This document shows positions 13,176-27,167 of a stretch of 64,000 nucleotides of DNA, piece after piece. The DNA comes from Osedax fenrisi. Its lineage: Eukaryota > Annelida > Polychaeta > Sabellida > Siboglinidae. The DNA lies in NCBI GenBank assembly GCA_964019155.1, contig OZ025239.1, positions 101,418,798 through 101,482,797 on the forward strand, in the 5' to 3' direction. The first letter of the stretch is position 1; every line of letters begins with the position of its first letter. Both the position numbers and the translations under genes were made by a program. The notes beneath the pieces were generated by a model. That model was not told where the DNA came from and made no database searches. It saw only the letters and a program-made list of their open reading frames with translations.

Positions 13176-13745
13176 TGCGAAATATTATATTTCTAGAAAT
13201 AATTATCAATAATTGTTTATACAATAGTATTAATTAGCAACAATTTTATTTAGCATTTTAATTTAAAAATATTATTATTTTAGAAATAATAATTCAACAA
13301 TTACTTTATTATTAAATAATCATTATTTAGTAACATCGACATTAACAAGCTGCAATACGGAACTTTTCTAACAATAGCTTGACTGTTAGTTTAAACATAT
13401 TTACACACTCATTCACACATACACATGCACATACACACATACACACAGACACAAACATACACACATACACACACATACACACACACACACGTATAATTGG
13501 AATACACTATATTACTATAACTAAGGAACACATTCAAACAAATATTAAACTACATAGATAATTAAACTGGACAAACTTACTTTATGAATGTAACTTTAAT
13601 ATACTTTAACAACACATCTCCAATCATTTTAATTTTATGATCATTTTAGTTTATTATTTTTATTATGGATGTCCCCATAACTTTATATCTCGCTTCCTAA
13701 CAATTTATTAAAATAGATTTTTGTGATTAAATAAATTATACATAG
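13176..13745 (+). repeat. Tandem sub-unit P, copy 1
   Basis: This ~550-bp block runs from 'attatatttctagaaataat' through a CA-rich stretch to 'ttgtgattaaataaattata' and ends in (CTA)n. Further copies lie at 17553, 20153 and 21101. The internal CA tract varies in length between copies. It is non-coding. Confidence 0.75.
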
Positions 13746-13785
13746 TACTACAACTACTACTACTACTGCTACTACTACTACTACT

Positions 13786-14306
13786 AATACGGACACTCTA
13801 GATGTCTTAATACGGACAACCTATAACTAATCAGCGCGCAGCGTGGAAACTATACTGGTTTTCATAAAAATCGCGTGCAGTATAATATTAATACCATCAA
13901 TGAAGTTAAATCTAAATTTTTATTATTTAGATACTTAACTTGTATTATTAATTAATAAGATAATACAAATTAATAAATTAATTACTAATTAAATTACATT
14001 ATATTATTCATAAAATTAATTATAAATAATGTAATTGTAATTTATATGATTGGTTCATCAATAATATATAGTTTATCTAGTGGTATATAGGGTGTCCGTA
14101 TTATAACACAGGGTGTCCGAATTCGGATATGGGTACCGAATACGGACACATCCGTTAAATAAAAAGATTAAATACAATTTTAAAATCACTATAATATCTA
14201 TAATCAGATAATATTAATATATTGTAATTTTTAAATAAAAATATTGAGTCATAAAATGTTAAGACCATTTATTATTAAAGTATCCGTATTAGGTTACTTT
14301 CCCCTA
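13786..14306 (+). mobile_element. TAGGGG-type element, left-truncated (copy C)
   Basis: It matches the inner and right parts of copy B and ends in ATTAGGTTACTTTCCCCTA. The left end is replaced by the (CTA)n run of unit 1. This marks the duplication junction. Confidence 0.7.
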
Positions 14307-14770
14307 ATAGATTATAGAATTAGTATAGAAAAATGTAGAATTTAAGTTATAGAAATACTTTTGTTTTAATATATTTATAATAAATGCTTAGATACATTTT
14401 ATAGTTATTAATACATAACTATTATTTATATGAATTTAGTAAAAGTTATTAAAATAAATATGTTAATGTAATATCATATATTATATGCCTATATACCTAT
14501 ATGCCTATAGAAATTCTATATATTTATGTATTAAAAATATAAATATATAAGTAAAACATATAATTATATAATTATATGTTTGTTAATAGAATTACATTTA
14601 TTTATTCGTATATGATAGCGCGCCACCCTCCCTCCGTCAATAAACTATTAGTCATATAAATATGGAACCTCTAGAGAATACAAATATGACCATATGTGTA
14701 ATTATGATAATTGTATAATTTAGTATATTTAAATGAATACATAGTCAGGCAAGTTTAATAAATAACCTAC

Positions 14771-15377
14771 TAGGGGAGGGAAGGGGGTAGTGGCCGAGGA
14801 CGTAGTAGGGCCGTTTTAAGTCACGCTTAAATGGTGCTTGATAGGATACAAAGTTATATATACAATATTTAGATAATCAAAATATCTATAATATATAGTA
14901 AATTTTTTTTTAAAATAATTAATTATTACTCTAATTTATTATATAATCATTTTTTGTCAAATTTTGACAAAAACATGATTATATATATATTTATGCTTAT
15001 TTATGTGTAAGAGTATGTGCATATATAATTAAATCATTGAATCAAATAAGGTGCGTATGCATCCAAAATATAATTATTTAAATTTACATAATTAAAAAAA
15101 TATAAATCGAATACATTACGAGACACCTATCGCATTTTCTGGTATTAGCGGCCACTACTACGGCCTTGCCTTATTTGAGTGCTTTTTTAATGCCTAATAA
15201 AACGTTTATATTATTAGGTTATACACTTTATATATAAAAGTGAAATTACAGTATTCTAGAACTATATGATTTCTAGTTAATTCATAAAAATAAGAGCCTA
15301 AAATTCAGTATTTATCGATATATTAGAAATTTTCTGAGGCATATTAATTATCGGCCAATACTCCCTTCCCTCCCCTA
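14771..15377. mobile_element. TAGGGGAGGG-type miniature element (607 bp)
   Basis: The ends are inverted: TAGGGGAGGGAAGGGG at the left and CCCTTCCCTCCCCTA at the right, followed inward by 'agtggccgag' and 'cggccaatac'. Unit 1 at 10820 shows the empty site with a single TA ('cctac TA tataag'), whereas here TA is present on both sides. A relative is at 25419. There is no coding capacity, so it needs a transposase supplied elsewhere. Confidence 0.85.
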
Positions 15378-15768
15378 TATAAGTATTATAAATACAAGTC
15401 ATAGTAATATCAAAGCACTGATAATATCAAAGGGTTTTGGTAATATTTTGAATATTCAAGTTTATATTCGTATTTAATAGTTGTTTATTTATTCTTATAC
15501 GATATCTCCGTATTTATATTGATTAAATGCGAATATTTTGCCTTTTAAATAATATCTATACGTATCATCGTAAAATATAAGTTAAATGAATCATATATAA
15601 TTATACATGACATATATACTATCATATAATTATTATTCAAGTGTATATGCGTATTGAATATTTTTTTTATTATTCGAAGAATAATTCTAAACGATATTTC
15701 CGTATTTATTTTATTAACTGTGATTATTTAGACATTTTAAATAATATCTATACGTATCATAATATCCA

Positions 15769-15928
15769 TAGGGGCGCTGGAACGATTTTGAATGTAGGGG
15801 GGGGGGGAGACCAACCAATCAAAATAAATTGTGTGGTAAAAGTAGGAGGGGGGCTAACACATAGGAGGTCCTCCTAGATTTTAAAGTGGGGGACATTTCC
15901 CCCCGTCCCCCCTGTTGAAGCACCCCTA
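15769..15928. mobile_element. Small G/C-tract miniature element (160 bp)
   Basis: It starts TAGGGGCGCTGGAACG and ends GTTGAAGCACCCCTA, an imperfect inverted pair bounded by TA, with long G and C runs just inside the ends. Unit 1 lacks it. The repetitive G tract may be inaccurate in length. Confidence 0.55.
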
Positions 15929-16525
15929 AATATGTTAGATGTTAAATGAATGATATACAATATATTAATATATACTTGTATATATTCTATATATCTGAAT
16001 ACTCATTACATTCATTTAGATATTTTAATATTTACAGTAAATGTAATTTATATTTGAATATTTTGAATATTTAATTATCTTTGAGAAGTTAGCCACGCCC
16101 TATATAATATGACAATTATCGCGGCGGCCAACTTCAAGTGTAACCATATGAAAGACACGTAATATACGGGGTACGAGATGTTTCAGTACAATTGATATGC
16201 GGCATTGATGAATGCCTCAATATCTATATAATTATATATATATATATATATTTATATACGTAGTGTAAGGTAATATATTGGCTACAATAACTAATCATGA
16301 GTGTTAAAAATAATAATTATATGATTATTAAAATAATTATAATATTAATAATTATTAAATTACCGTGGATACATTGTTACATAATAATAACACTGGTTGA
16401 AATAATTGTTGTTTATGTTCTGTTAGTTTTCTAGTTTATTATAGTAATACCCGGGGTACTACGATCTTTCCCCCTATAGGGATTCGCAATACTATAGCAC
16501 TATTGTTGTCGTCCGTTATATACAT

Positions 16526-16562
16526 TAGGACTTGGGGGAGGGGGCGGGGGCTGGGGAGGGGC
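16526..16562 (+). other. G-run block, second copy
   Basis: Duplicate of 12147-12178 with one base change. The G runs are retained in both units. Confidence 0.5.
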
Positions 16563-17552
16563 TAGGATTAATGACACCTACTCCTACAAAGCATTAATGA
16601 TACATAGATATTAGTAGGACTACAATAGTAAGATACCTATTACATGTAATGCACAGTGCATTATGCACTACGTAGCCATTTCAATCATTAATATATTTAA
16701 TAATATTTATGATTGATAAATAGGAATTAGACATCAATGACATACAGTCTTTGGTAGTATACGCACTACTACCAAATACTGTATTATTATGGTAGATTAC
16801 GTACTTTATATTTTAGATTTTGTGGTAAATGATCTACAACCTTATTTTAAAATATATGCGCATATCATAAGTTCTATATTGATATAAAGTTAATGCCATA
16901 GAAAAGGGGTACTGATGGTATGTGGGTGAATTAGCTAGATGGGGTCAGGATCGTAATCTCCAGTATAGATAAGTTTCCGGGCCCGGGTTGTATATGGAAA
17001 AGTGGATCGGGATCGGATCGTCAACTTATTTTGAATTGTGATTATTTTAATTTATTTATAAGAATATATGTTTAGGGTTTCAATGTATGTTATACTGTTA
17101 CTAGTGTACATATATAATAACAAGAGCAACACGTCCTCGGCGTATGCACGATTATAAAAGTAATGATGAATATCAATACATTTATTTATATAAATAATAA
17201 GTAATATACGCTCCTGTGTAGTTATAGATGTAGGCGTAGTATTAAAACGGGGTGTTTATTGAATACTTTAGTGTAATTGTTATGGTATGTCAATTGTGGT
17301 AGGGAGGTTGTATTGTTTACTAAATAATTCCGCAGTTAGATAAATGTAAAATGTAAAAATGTATACTATATAAAATAGTATGTTCGATTAAATTAATACA
17401 ATTATAAAATTGTCAGATTTATTTAGCGTATATGGTTTATAATAGATTATCACATGTCACCTATTGTCTATTATAATCACTAACACAAGGGTTACGAGTT
17501 AAAAAAAGTTTAGTCACTACATTGATAATCTACTCGTGTATGTGTTATTAAT

Positions 17553-18101
17553 TCGAAAGATTATATTTCTATAAATAATTATCAATAATTGTTTATACAA
17601 TAATATTAATTAGCAACAATTTGATTTAGCATTTTAATTTAAAAATATTATTATTTTAGAAATAATAATTCAACAATTACTTTATTATTAAATAATCATT
17701 ATTTAGTAACATCGACATTAACAAGCTGCAATACGGAACTTTTCTAACAATAGCTTGACTGTTAGTTTACATTTACATACTCATTCAAACATACACATAC
17801 ACACATACATACATACACACATACACACATACACACCCATTCATACACACACACGTATCATTGGAATACACTATATTACTATAACTAAGGAACACATTCA
17901 AACAAATATTAAACTACATAGATAATTAAACTGGACAAACTTACTTTATGAATGTAACTTTAATATACTTTAACAACACATCTCCAATCATTTTAATTTT
18001 ATGATCATTTTAGTTTATTATTTTTATTATGGATGTCCCCATAACTTTATATCTCGCTTCCTAACAATTTATTAAAATAGATTTTTGTGATTAAATAAAT
18101 T
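17553..18101 (+). repeat. Tandem sub-unit P, copy 2
   Basis: It matches P copy 1 closely apart from a rearranged CA tract (17790-17855). It leads directly into the (ACT)n array. Confidence 0.75.
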
Positions 18102-20152
<2,051 letters not shown>

Positions 20153-20880
20153 GATTATATTTCTAGAAATAATTATCAATATGTTTACACAATAATAATA
20201 ATTAGCAACAATTTGATTTAACTTTTTATTTTAAAAATATTATTATTTTAGAAATAATAATTCAATATTTACTTTATTATTAAATAATCATTATTTAGTA
20301 ACATCGATAATAACAAGCTGCAATACGGAACTTTTCTAACAATAGCTTCACTGTTAGTTTACATATATTTACATACTCATTCACACATACACACACACAC
20401 ACACACTTATATAATGATGTATAAATAAATGATCGGCTCTCGTTAAAACCATGGATGCCTTAACATGAGAGCGGCTTCGAAGGGACATTAGAGCCATATA
20501 TGGTTATAAGTGAAAACTTCATCTAAGTTCCTGGATGGGATGAAAGGACTCCACCAAATAAAAATAACAATAACAATAACACACACACACATACAGACAT
20601 ACACATACACACACACACACGTATAATTGGAATACACCTATATTACTATAACTAAGGAACACATTCAAACAAATATTAAACTACATAGATAATTAAACTG
20701 GACAAACTTACTTTATGAATGTAACTTTAATATACTTTAACAACACATCTCCAATCATTTTAATTTCATGATCATTTTAGTTTATTATTTTTATTATGGA
20801 TGTCCCCATAACTTTATATCTCGATTCTGAACCATTTATTTAAAATAGATTTTTGTGATTAAATAAAGTATACTAATAAT
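20153..20880 (+). repeat. Tandem sub-unit P, copy 3 (with SINE insert)
   Basis: Same block as P copies 1 and 2. It is enlarged by a SINE fragment inserted into its CA tract (20407-20580) and ends in an AAT run instead of CTA. Confidence 0.75.
20407..20580 (+). mobile_element. SINE-T copy 1, 5'-truncated
   Basis: It contains the body words GATCGGCTCTCGTTAAAACC and GGGATGAAAGGACTCCACC and the (AATAAC)n tail of the SINE described at 63335. The tRNA-like head is missing. It is embedded in a CA repeat that is uninterrupted in the other P copies. Confidence 0.8.
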
Positions 20881-21100
20881 AATAATAATATAAATAATAA
20901 TAAGACGATTTATTTAAACACTCATTAAATAACAACAAAGATTGTTCTGATAAGTGTGAGAAAAGATGATTATAAACATAAACATATAGTAAACAACAAA
21001 ACATAAACAATAATGTAATATAAGTTATAAAAAATATTATAATTATATATTAAACAATCAAGTATCAATCAATCTACTATTACTACTACTACTACTACTA

Positions 21101-21600
21101 GATTATATTTCTAGAAATAATTATTAATAATTGTTTACACAATAATATAGATTAGCAACAATTTAATTTAACTTTTTATTTTAAAATTATTATTATTTTA
21201 GAAATAATAATTCAATATTTACTTTATTATTAAATAATAATTATTTAGTAACATCGACATTAACAAGCTTCAATACGGAACTTTTCTAACAATAGCTTGA
21301 CTGTTAGTTTACTCATATTTACACACCTATTCACACATACTCATACACACATACACACACACGTATCAGTATAGTTAAATATTAAAATACAATACAAAAT
21401 ACCAAACTACATAGATACATACTTAAAATAGACAAATTCACTTTATGAATGTAACTTTAATATACTTTAACAACACATCTCCAATCATTTTAATTTCATG
21501 ATTATTTTAGTTTATTATTTTTTATTACGGATGTCCCCATAACTTTATATCTCGCTTATGAACAATTTATTTAAAATAGATTTTTGTGATTAAATAAATT
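21101..21600 (+). repeat. Tandem sub-unit P, copy 4
   Basis: The most diverged copy. It is preceded by a short (ACT)n run (about 21077-21100) and followed by another (21601-21620). The ~220-bp spacer before it (20881-21076) is unique A-rich sequence. Confidence 0.75.
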
Positions 21601-21620
21601 ATACTACTACTACTACTACT

Positions 21621-22511
21621 TCATACAATTAAAATACTAAGAAAATAGTTTTCAAAGTTTAGTGACATATTTTGTTATCGTAATACAATGAATTTTTATT
21701 TTTAATAGGTTGTGTTATAAAACATCATTGATACTTGTTAATATAGACAATTTATATACGATTTTTACATAAAATGATAGATAAATAATTATATAAATTA
21801 TTTAATAGATAAAAGAAAATTATTTTAAAAAAAAATATAAATATTGAAGGAGAAATTTGTATTTGAGAACTGATGTTTTTTTAATGAATACTTTTAATAT
21901 ATTATTGTTGTAAATATGGTAGGGTATATACCTACATATATACCTACGTATACCTACGTATACCTACGTATACCGTATACCTACGTATATACCTACATAT
22001 ATCGGGTATTTTGGGTAATCGACTACTCAACTCATAGTCAAACACCCTAAATATTGTTGAAATATGTTTCAAAATAGGTGTTCGTTAAAATTTTGCCTAA
22101 GAATTTATTCTAATTTAATCTGCTTCTTCCATATTTTAGTCATTCTTTCCACATTTCCATACGTTTTCTATACACAAATTGTCATCATTTATACACATAA
22201 CAACTCCTTAATAATGTTCAAGATAAAACATACATATCGGTACGCCCTATCAACCATATATAACACTTTATTTTATAATATAACACCAACATGAAATAGA
22301 TTCAAAAATATATATAAATCTGACGAACATAAAAACGGATTACCCTTTATTAGATACATAATCGATGTTATTATATTATGTAAATATATATATATATTAA
22401 TTCCAAAACTAATGATAATATTTCTACACAGGAAATAATGTAAGCAAGACATATTGGTAGTAACGTTTACAGCTCTAATTATAGGTTCGTATATGATTAG
22501 AAATGATTACT
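21621..22511. other. Unique A+T-rich stretch
   Basis: No supported gene. It includes a short minisatellite (21932-21996) built from 'tacctacgta' units. A 76-codon open frame at 22064 has no recognisable features and is probably chance. Confidence 0.5.
21932..21996 (+). repeat. Minisatellite of 'tacctacgta' units
   Basis: About six imperfect copies of a 10-bp unit. Confidence 0.75.
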
Positions 22512-22515
22512 TTAA

Positions 22516-23064
22516 GGGGATATCGCACAACGCCATTAAAATCGCGCCATTCAATGTATAGAGATAGTAAATACATTACTACGTATAAAGCTCCGCACAC
22601 AAACATCTATTCAATGAATTTTATTGATTTTGTATGTGATATATAGAGGAAATATAAAGCTACAACAATATGTTGGCTTATTTTTATATTTCAATATAAT
22701 TCATACATAAAAGTATAAATTATTTTATTTTAATAGTATTTCATAGAAAATAGACATTATAAAGTATTTTCTAATACATTATTAACATTATGGCAATATA
22801 TTATTTTGTATGTTATTTATATATAGCACAACATTAGTAACATTGCTATACTATACTATAGTTTTATCTGTGCGGTTAATTTTATATATGAACTACGTGT
22901 AAATAATTATTCTGTGTATATATATATCGATATATCGCATTTGAAATTTCACTAATTAAAAATCAATATGAAAAGTACAATTTATACATATACACGTTTA
23001 TCTAATATATTATATAATTTCATGGAGCAATAATTAGTTCTTATCTAGACAATATATTTAGAGA

Positions 23065-23117
<53 letters not shown>

Positions 23118-24294
23118 TATTTTATTAATTATATATTTATATATAATTATATAGGCTTACTATATTATATAGGGGAAAGTCCCCGATTACCGACCCCTAA
23201 ATGATTATTTGTAATAACTTATTCAATATTAAATATATTTAATTGAAATTTTGTAATTAGGGTAATATTATGGCAATGAATAAAGTGGCTATTTTAAATT
23301 TTTGATATAATTATATTTACAAGAATAAACAGGGGGTTGGTGATCGGATACATGTGCCTAATACCGACCCCCTTCCCCTATTACCGACCCCCTAAAATAA
23401 TCGTAGTATAAATAATTGTAGTATTATAATATCCAATAAAAAGAGTAGATATACATAACTATAATTAATTATAACATGACGTAATTTATTTTTTATTGAA
23501 TTTATGTTTTAATTGTAATATTAAATTTAAATTTAAACTTTATAGTAATTATATTAAAATATTGTATATTATTATTTAATATTTATTTATTAATCAGTAT
23601 GTATATAATCAACTGGAATTATGAATCCTAAATCTATATCAATGATACATAAACAACTTACGACATATTTTAAAGTAAAATACGAATCTATTTTGATTGG
23701 ATATTATAAATCACATGGGGTCGGTATTAGGGTAATTTAGGGGGTCGGTAATAGGACAATAATATGGGTTGCTATAATTAAGATATATTGGTTAATAGTT
23801 ATTCAAATTCAATTATTTTTATAATAGTTATACAAATTTTATTGTTCTACAATATTATGTACAAAATCAAGTTTTCTTTTAATTAATAAAGTATTTACAA
23901 TGATTTAAAAAAAGTTATTATTCAAATATTAAAAAAAATAAAACAGAATATTATATTTTATCAAATAACAATTGTAGGATTACATATTTTTTAAAACAAA
24001 ATACGTTTTCATATTTATCATTAAATTACTAACAGTTCATGTATATATTATTTTTTGATATCTATTATAGTTACTGAGATACGAGAGGGGGTCGGTATTA
24101 GGAGGGGGTCGGTAATCGGGGACTTTCCCCTAATTTATTTTTTTAACATGTATCATAAAATATTCTTGTTATGCTATTTCTAAATGATTTAATGTTACAT
24201 TTTTTGACATAAACTAAATAACACTACATTAATTAATATTCCATCATAATATGTTGTTTTTGGTTGTTGACATATTCTATTGTGCGGTATCCCC
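22516..24294. mobile_element. TTAA-flanked DNA element (piggyBac-like target site)
   Basis: It is flanked by TTAA on both sides (22512-22515 and 24295-24298). The ends are inverted: GGGGATATCGCACAA at the left and TTGTGCGGTATCCCC at the right. A TTAA target is the hallmark of the piggyBac superfamily, but the tips here do not look like a known piggyBac tip, so the family is inferred. It has no transposase. It contains the nested element at 23170-24132; without it the element is about 0.8 kb. Confidence 0.7.
23170..24132. mobile_element. TAGGGGAAAGTCCCC-type element nested in TTAA element
   Basis: Long near-perfect terminal inverted repeats begin TAGGGGAAAGTCCCCGATTA at both ends. Several inner copies of a 'ggtcggtaat' word occur in both orientations (about 23335-23395 and 23715-23758). 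It is bounded by TA. The subterminal 'gtatctcagtaac' word is shared with copies A, B and D, linking them as subfamilies. It is 963 bp and non-coding. Confidence 0.85.
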
Positions 24295-24298
24295 TTAA

Positions 24299-25418
24299 AC
24301 ATAGCACATGCATGTCACGTGTTACAGCCACACATATCACGTGTTACAGCCACACATGTCACGTGGTACATCCAGTGTCACGTGGTACATCCAGTTTCAC
24401 GATTCATGACGTAACAATTACGCGGTGCTTCGGAAAAGTTTCACAACTTAAAACCTATTGCCAGTTAACTACACCGATAGGAACAACACCTAGTTGGCTC
24501 GTATTCACGGGTATATCACATATCCATGCAGGAGTATAGATACACGTTATTAAATTACGATACAATTACGATTACGATATAGGATATAAATAAATAACGT
24601 AATATTAATCATAATTTGATGAATGGCGAAATGCAGCTCGGCCCAAAAATCCTTTAAGGGCGGGTGGGAGTGGGGGAGGGCGGGCGGGGTAGTCGTGTTT
24701 TTATCGTTATATTAACGGAGTGGGTTGGGTTTTTGGTTGGGTTTGGGTTTAGCTATACAGTTCGTATACCCCGACGTTGTTATGGTTATGTTCTCCTCGC
24801 CTATATAATAGGTCAACTGTCATATCCTCGATGCAGACACACGATCCGCCTATTGATAGGTTATAGCTGTAGCATATATGTATATCTAATTCACATATTA
24901 AATGTATGAGATGCATTCGAAGTGAATGTTTATGAGATAACTGGACCAAGCAAAGTCACAATAGTTCAGTAATTTATAAAATGCTATCATTCAATTTAAT
25001 ATTTTAATATTATTTCATTTATTATAAATAGAATATATATTTCGACAAATGTAGGTTGTACCTAAATAAACGATGAATTTTAAATGATAAATGACAATAT
25101 ATGAAATATTTTCTTTAGAAAATTGTTTGTACGCGTGTATAAATATTCTATCAAATTCTTTTTATACGTATTGTACACTTATAAAATTAATAACGAATAA
25201 ACAACAAATTAAAGTATCATTTCAGTGTATACACTAAATAGAATCTCAATATTTAATATCAATTTAGTGACTTTTAAAATTATTTCCTAAAAATGGTGTT
25301 TTCTATTACATAACTATAAGTAGGAATTTCTATATATATATAAATATATATAGAAATTGTTGCTATTACATAATAATATATTAGTATATATTATTTAATA
25401 ATAAACTAGTAGTTTATA
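24299..25418. other. Non-coding stretch with CACGTG repeats and G-runs
   Basis: Positions about 24298-24400 contain four copies of a ~24-bp block with GTCACGTG(T/G)TACA, a palindromic E-box-like core. A G-run block lies at 24658-24690, followed by TTGGGT-like repeats to 24750. Open frames of 81-91 codons here show no domain features, so I do not call them genes. Confidence 0.45.
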
Positions 25419-26047
25419 TAGGGGATGGAAGGGGTAGTGGCCGAGAACGGAATAGTGGTCGTTTTAATTAACGCTTACATGGTGCTAAATAGGATAACAA
25501 GTTCTATATACAATATTTAGATAATCAAAATGTCTATAATATAAAGTAAATTTAAAAAAAAAATAATTAATTAATTACTCTAATTTATCACATAATAATT
25601 TTTTGTAAAATTTTAACAAAAACATGATTATATATATATTATTTATACTTATTTATATGTGTGAGTGTGTGTGTGTGTGTGTGTGTGTATAATTACATCA
25701 TTGAATCAAATAAGGTGCGTATGCATCATAAATATAATTATTTAATATATTAATATAATTAAAAAAATATTAATCGAATATCTTACGAGCACCTATTGCA
25801 TATTCTGATACTATCGGCCACTACTCCGGACTTGCTTTATTTTAATACTTTTGTATGCCTTTTTTACTGCTTAATAAATAGTTATTAATATTCAGTAATA
25901 TATAAAAGTGAAATCACAGTATTCTAAAACTATATGATTTATAGCATATTCAAAAAAAAAGAAGATCTTAAAATTCAGTATTTATCGATATATTAGAAGT
26001 ATGCTGAGGCATATAAATTATCGGCCACTACTCCGTTCTCTCCCCTA
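25419..26047. mobile_element. TAGGGGAGGG-type miniature element, second copy
   Basis: Ends TAGGGGATGGAAGGGG and CGTTCTCTCCCCTA are bounded by TA. The inner sequence aligns with 14771-15377, including 'gtggccgaga', 'caaataaggtgcgtatgcat' and 'tatcgatatattagaa'. It is 629 bp and non-coding, and has a longer GT run than its relative. Confidence 0.85.
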
Positions 26048-26160
26048 TGCTTTAGGTTAAATATAAGTAGGTAATTCTATATTTATATAGATATTATTAC
26101 AATATATAATCATTGAATATATTTATATAAATATATATTTATATAATGTTATATAGGTTT

Positions 26161-26323
26161 AACTAATTGATAGATATTGAAGACATTAGTATATTCAGTG
26201 GATCAAGTATATTATACGACACGTCTGCAGTAGAGATCTAGTTCAAGGTTAATGATGATTATTGAAATATTGGTTAAAATATGGGTATAAATATTATAAT
26301 ATATAATCATTGAATATATAATA

Positions 26324-26363
<40 letters not shown>

Positions 26364-27167
26364 TATATGTTTAACTATGAATACTTAATACTATAATATT
26401 ATTAGACTATACATTTATACATTTGTACATATAAATACAACTAATTGACAGATATTGAAGACATTAGTATATTCAGTGGATCAAGTATAGTATACGACAC
26501 GTATGCAGTAGAGATCTAGTTCAAGGTTAATGATTATTATTGAAATATGGGTTAACCCTTTGCATCCAATCTGTTGCTTTCTGTTGTTACAAAATGCTGA
26601 GCTGTTGATTTCATTTGGGCAAATTTTATGATACTACTATATATCATATATTAGTCCATTTTATTATTTAAATGTATCAAAATTATATAGTGAAATGTTT
26701 TCTTTATGATAAGATTTAAAAAAAATAAGTTTCATATCTTAGTTTTCAAGTTAATTGGTATAATAGAACCTTATATGAGGTTTTTTTTAGAAATAAAATT
26801 AATTATATAATATAATGAATGATGTTAATTAATATTGAAAACTTAATATCATTTGTGTTATATAATAAATTCATTTTAATATATAAAATAGCTTGAATAT
26901 TTTGTTGTGTATATTAACTAAAGTAAATATCATTGTAATAAATAGTTATTTCAATAAAAAGTATTTTATATCAATATTATTAATATTAATATTATTTTTA
27001 TCAAGACTATAATATTATAAGACTATACATATAAATACAACTAATTTACAGATATTGAAGACTATAGTATATTCAGCGGATCACGTATACTATACGATAT
27101 ATACGTCAGAAAGTAAGCTACACGTCTGAATTAGATATCCAGGTCAAGGTTAATGATGATTATTGAT
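26161..27167 (+). repeat. Triplicated ~120-bp block
   Basis: Three copies (26161-26280, 26440-26556 and 27039-27167) share 'agatattgaagac', 'gtatattcag' and 'gatctagttcaaggttaatg'. The third is more diverged. Between copies 2 and 3, 'ttaaccctttgcatcc' at about 26554 looks like one piggyBac-style tip, but no matching end is visible. Otherwise A+T-rich. Confidence 0.7.

Larger units (their letters stand above)
9880..13785 (+). repeat. Segmental duplication, unit 1
   Basis: This aligns with 13787-18101 almost throughout. Examples are 'gccacgccctatataat' at 11702 and 16090, 'gggcccgggttgtatatgg' at 12594 and 16980, and 'gctgcaatacggaacttttc' in both. The unit begins inside a TAGGGG-type element and ends in a (CTA)n run at 13741-13785 that abuts unit 2. 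It lacks the two miniature elements found in unit 2 but has an L2-like fragment (11097) that unit 2 lacks. Confidence 0.85.
13787..18101 (+). repeat. Segmental duplication, unit 2
   Basis: Second copy of the unit at 9880-13785, with small differences. It differs structurally by two inserted miniature elements (14771-15377 and 15769-15928). Its 3' end runs into the giant (ACT)n array. Confidence 0.85.

Noticed and set aside
22064..22294. 76-codon frame
   Set aside because: A+T-rich, no splice signals, no motif, and composition expected by chance.
24264..24909. Frames of 91 and 81 codons
   Set aside because: The first is built on CACGTG repeats and overlaps a transposon end; the second lies in a G-run block. 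Neither has protein features.
26552..26580. piggyBac-style tip TTAACCCTTTGCATCC
   Set aside because: No matching inverted end was found in the following kilobase, so an element cannot be delimited.
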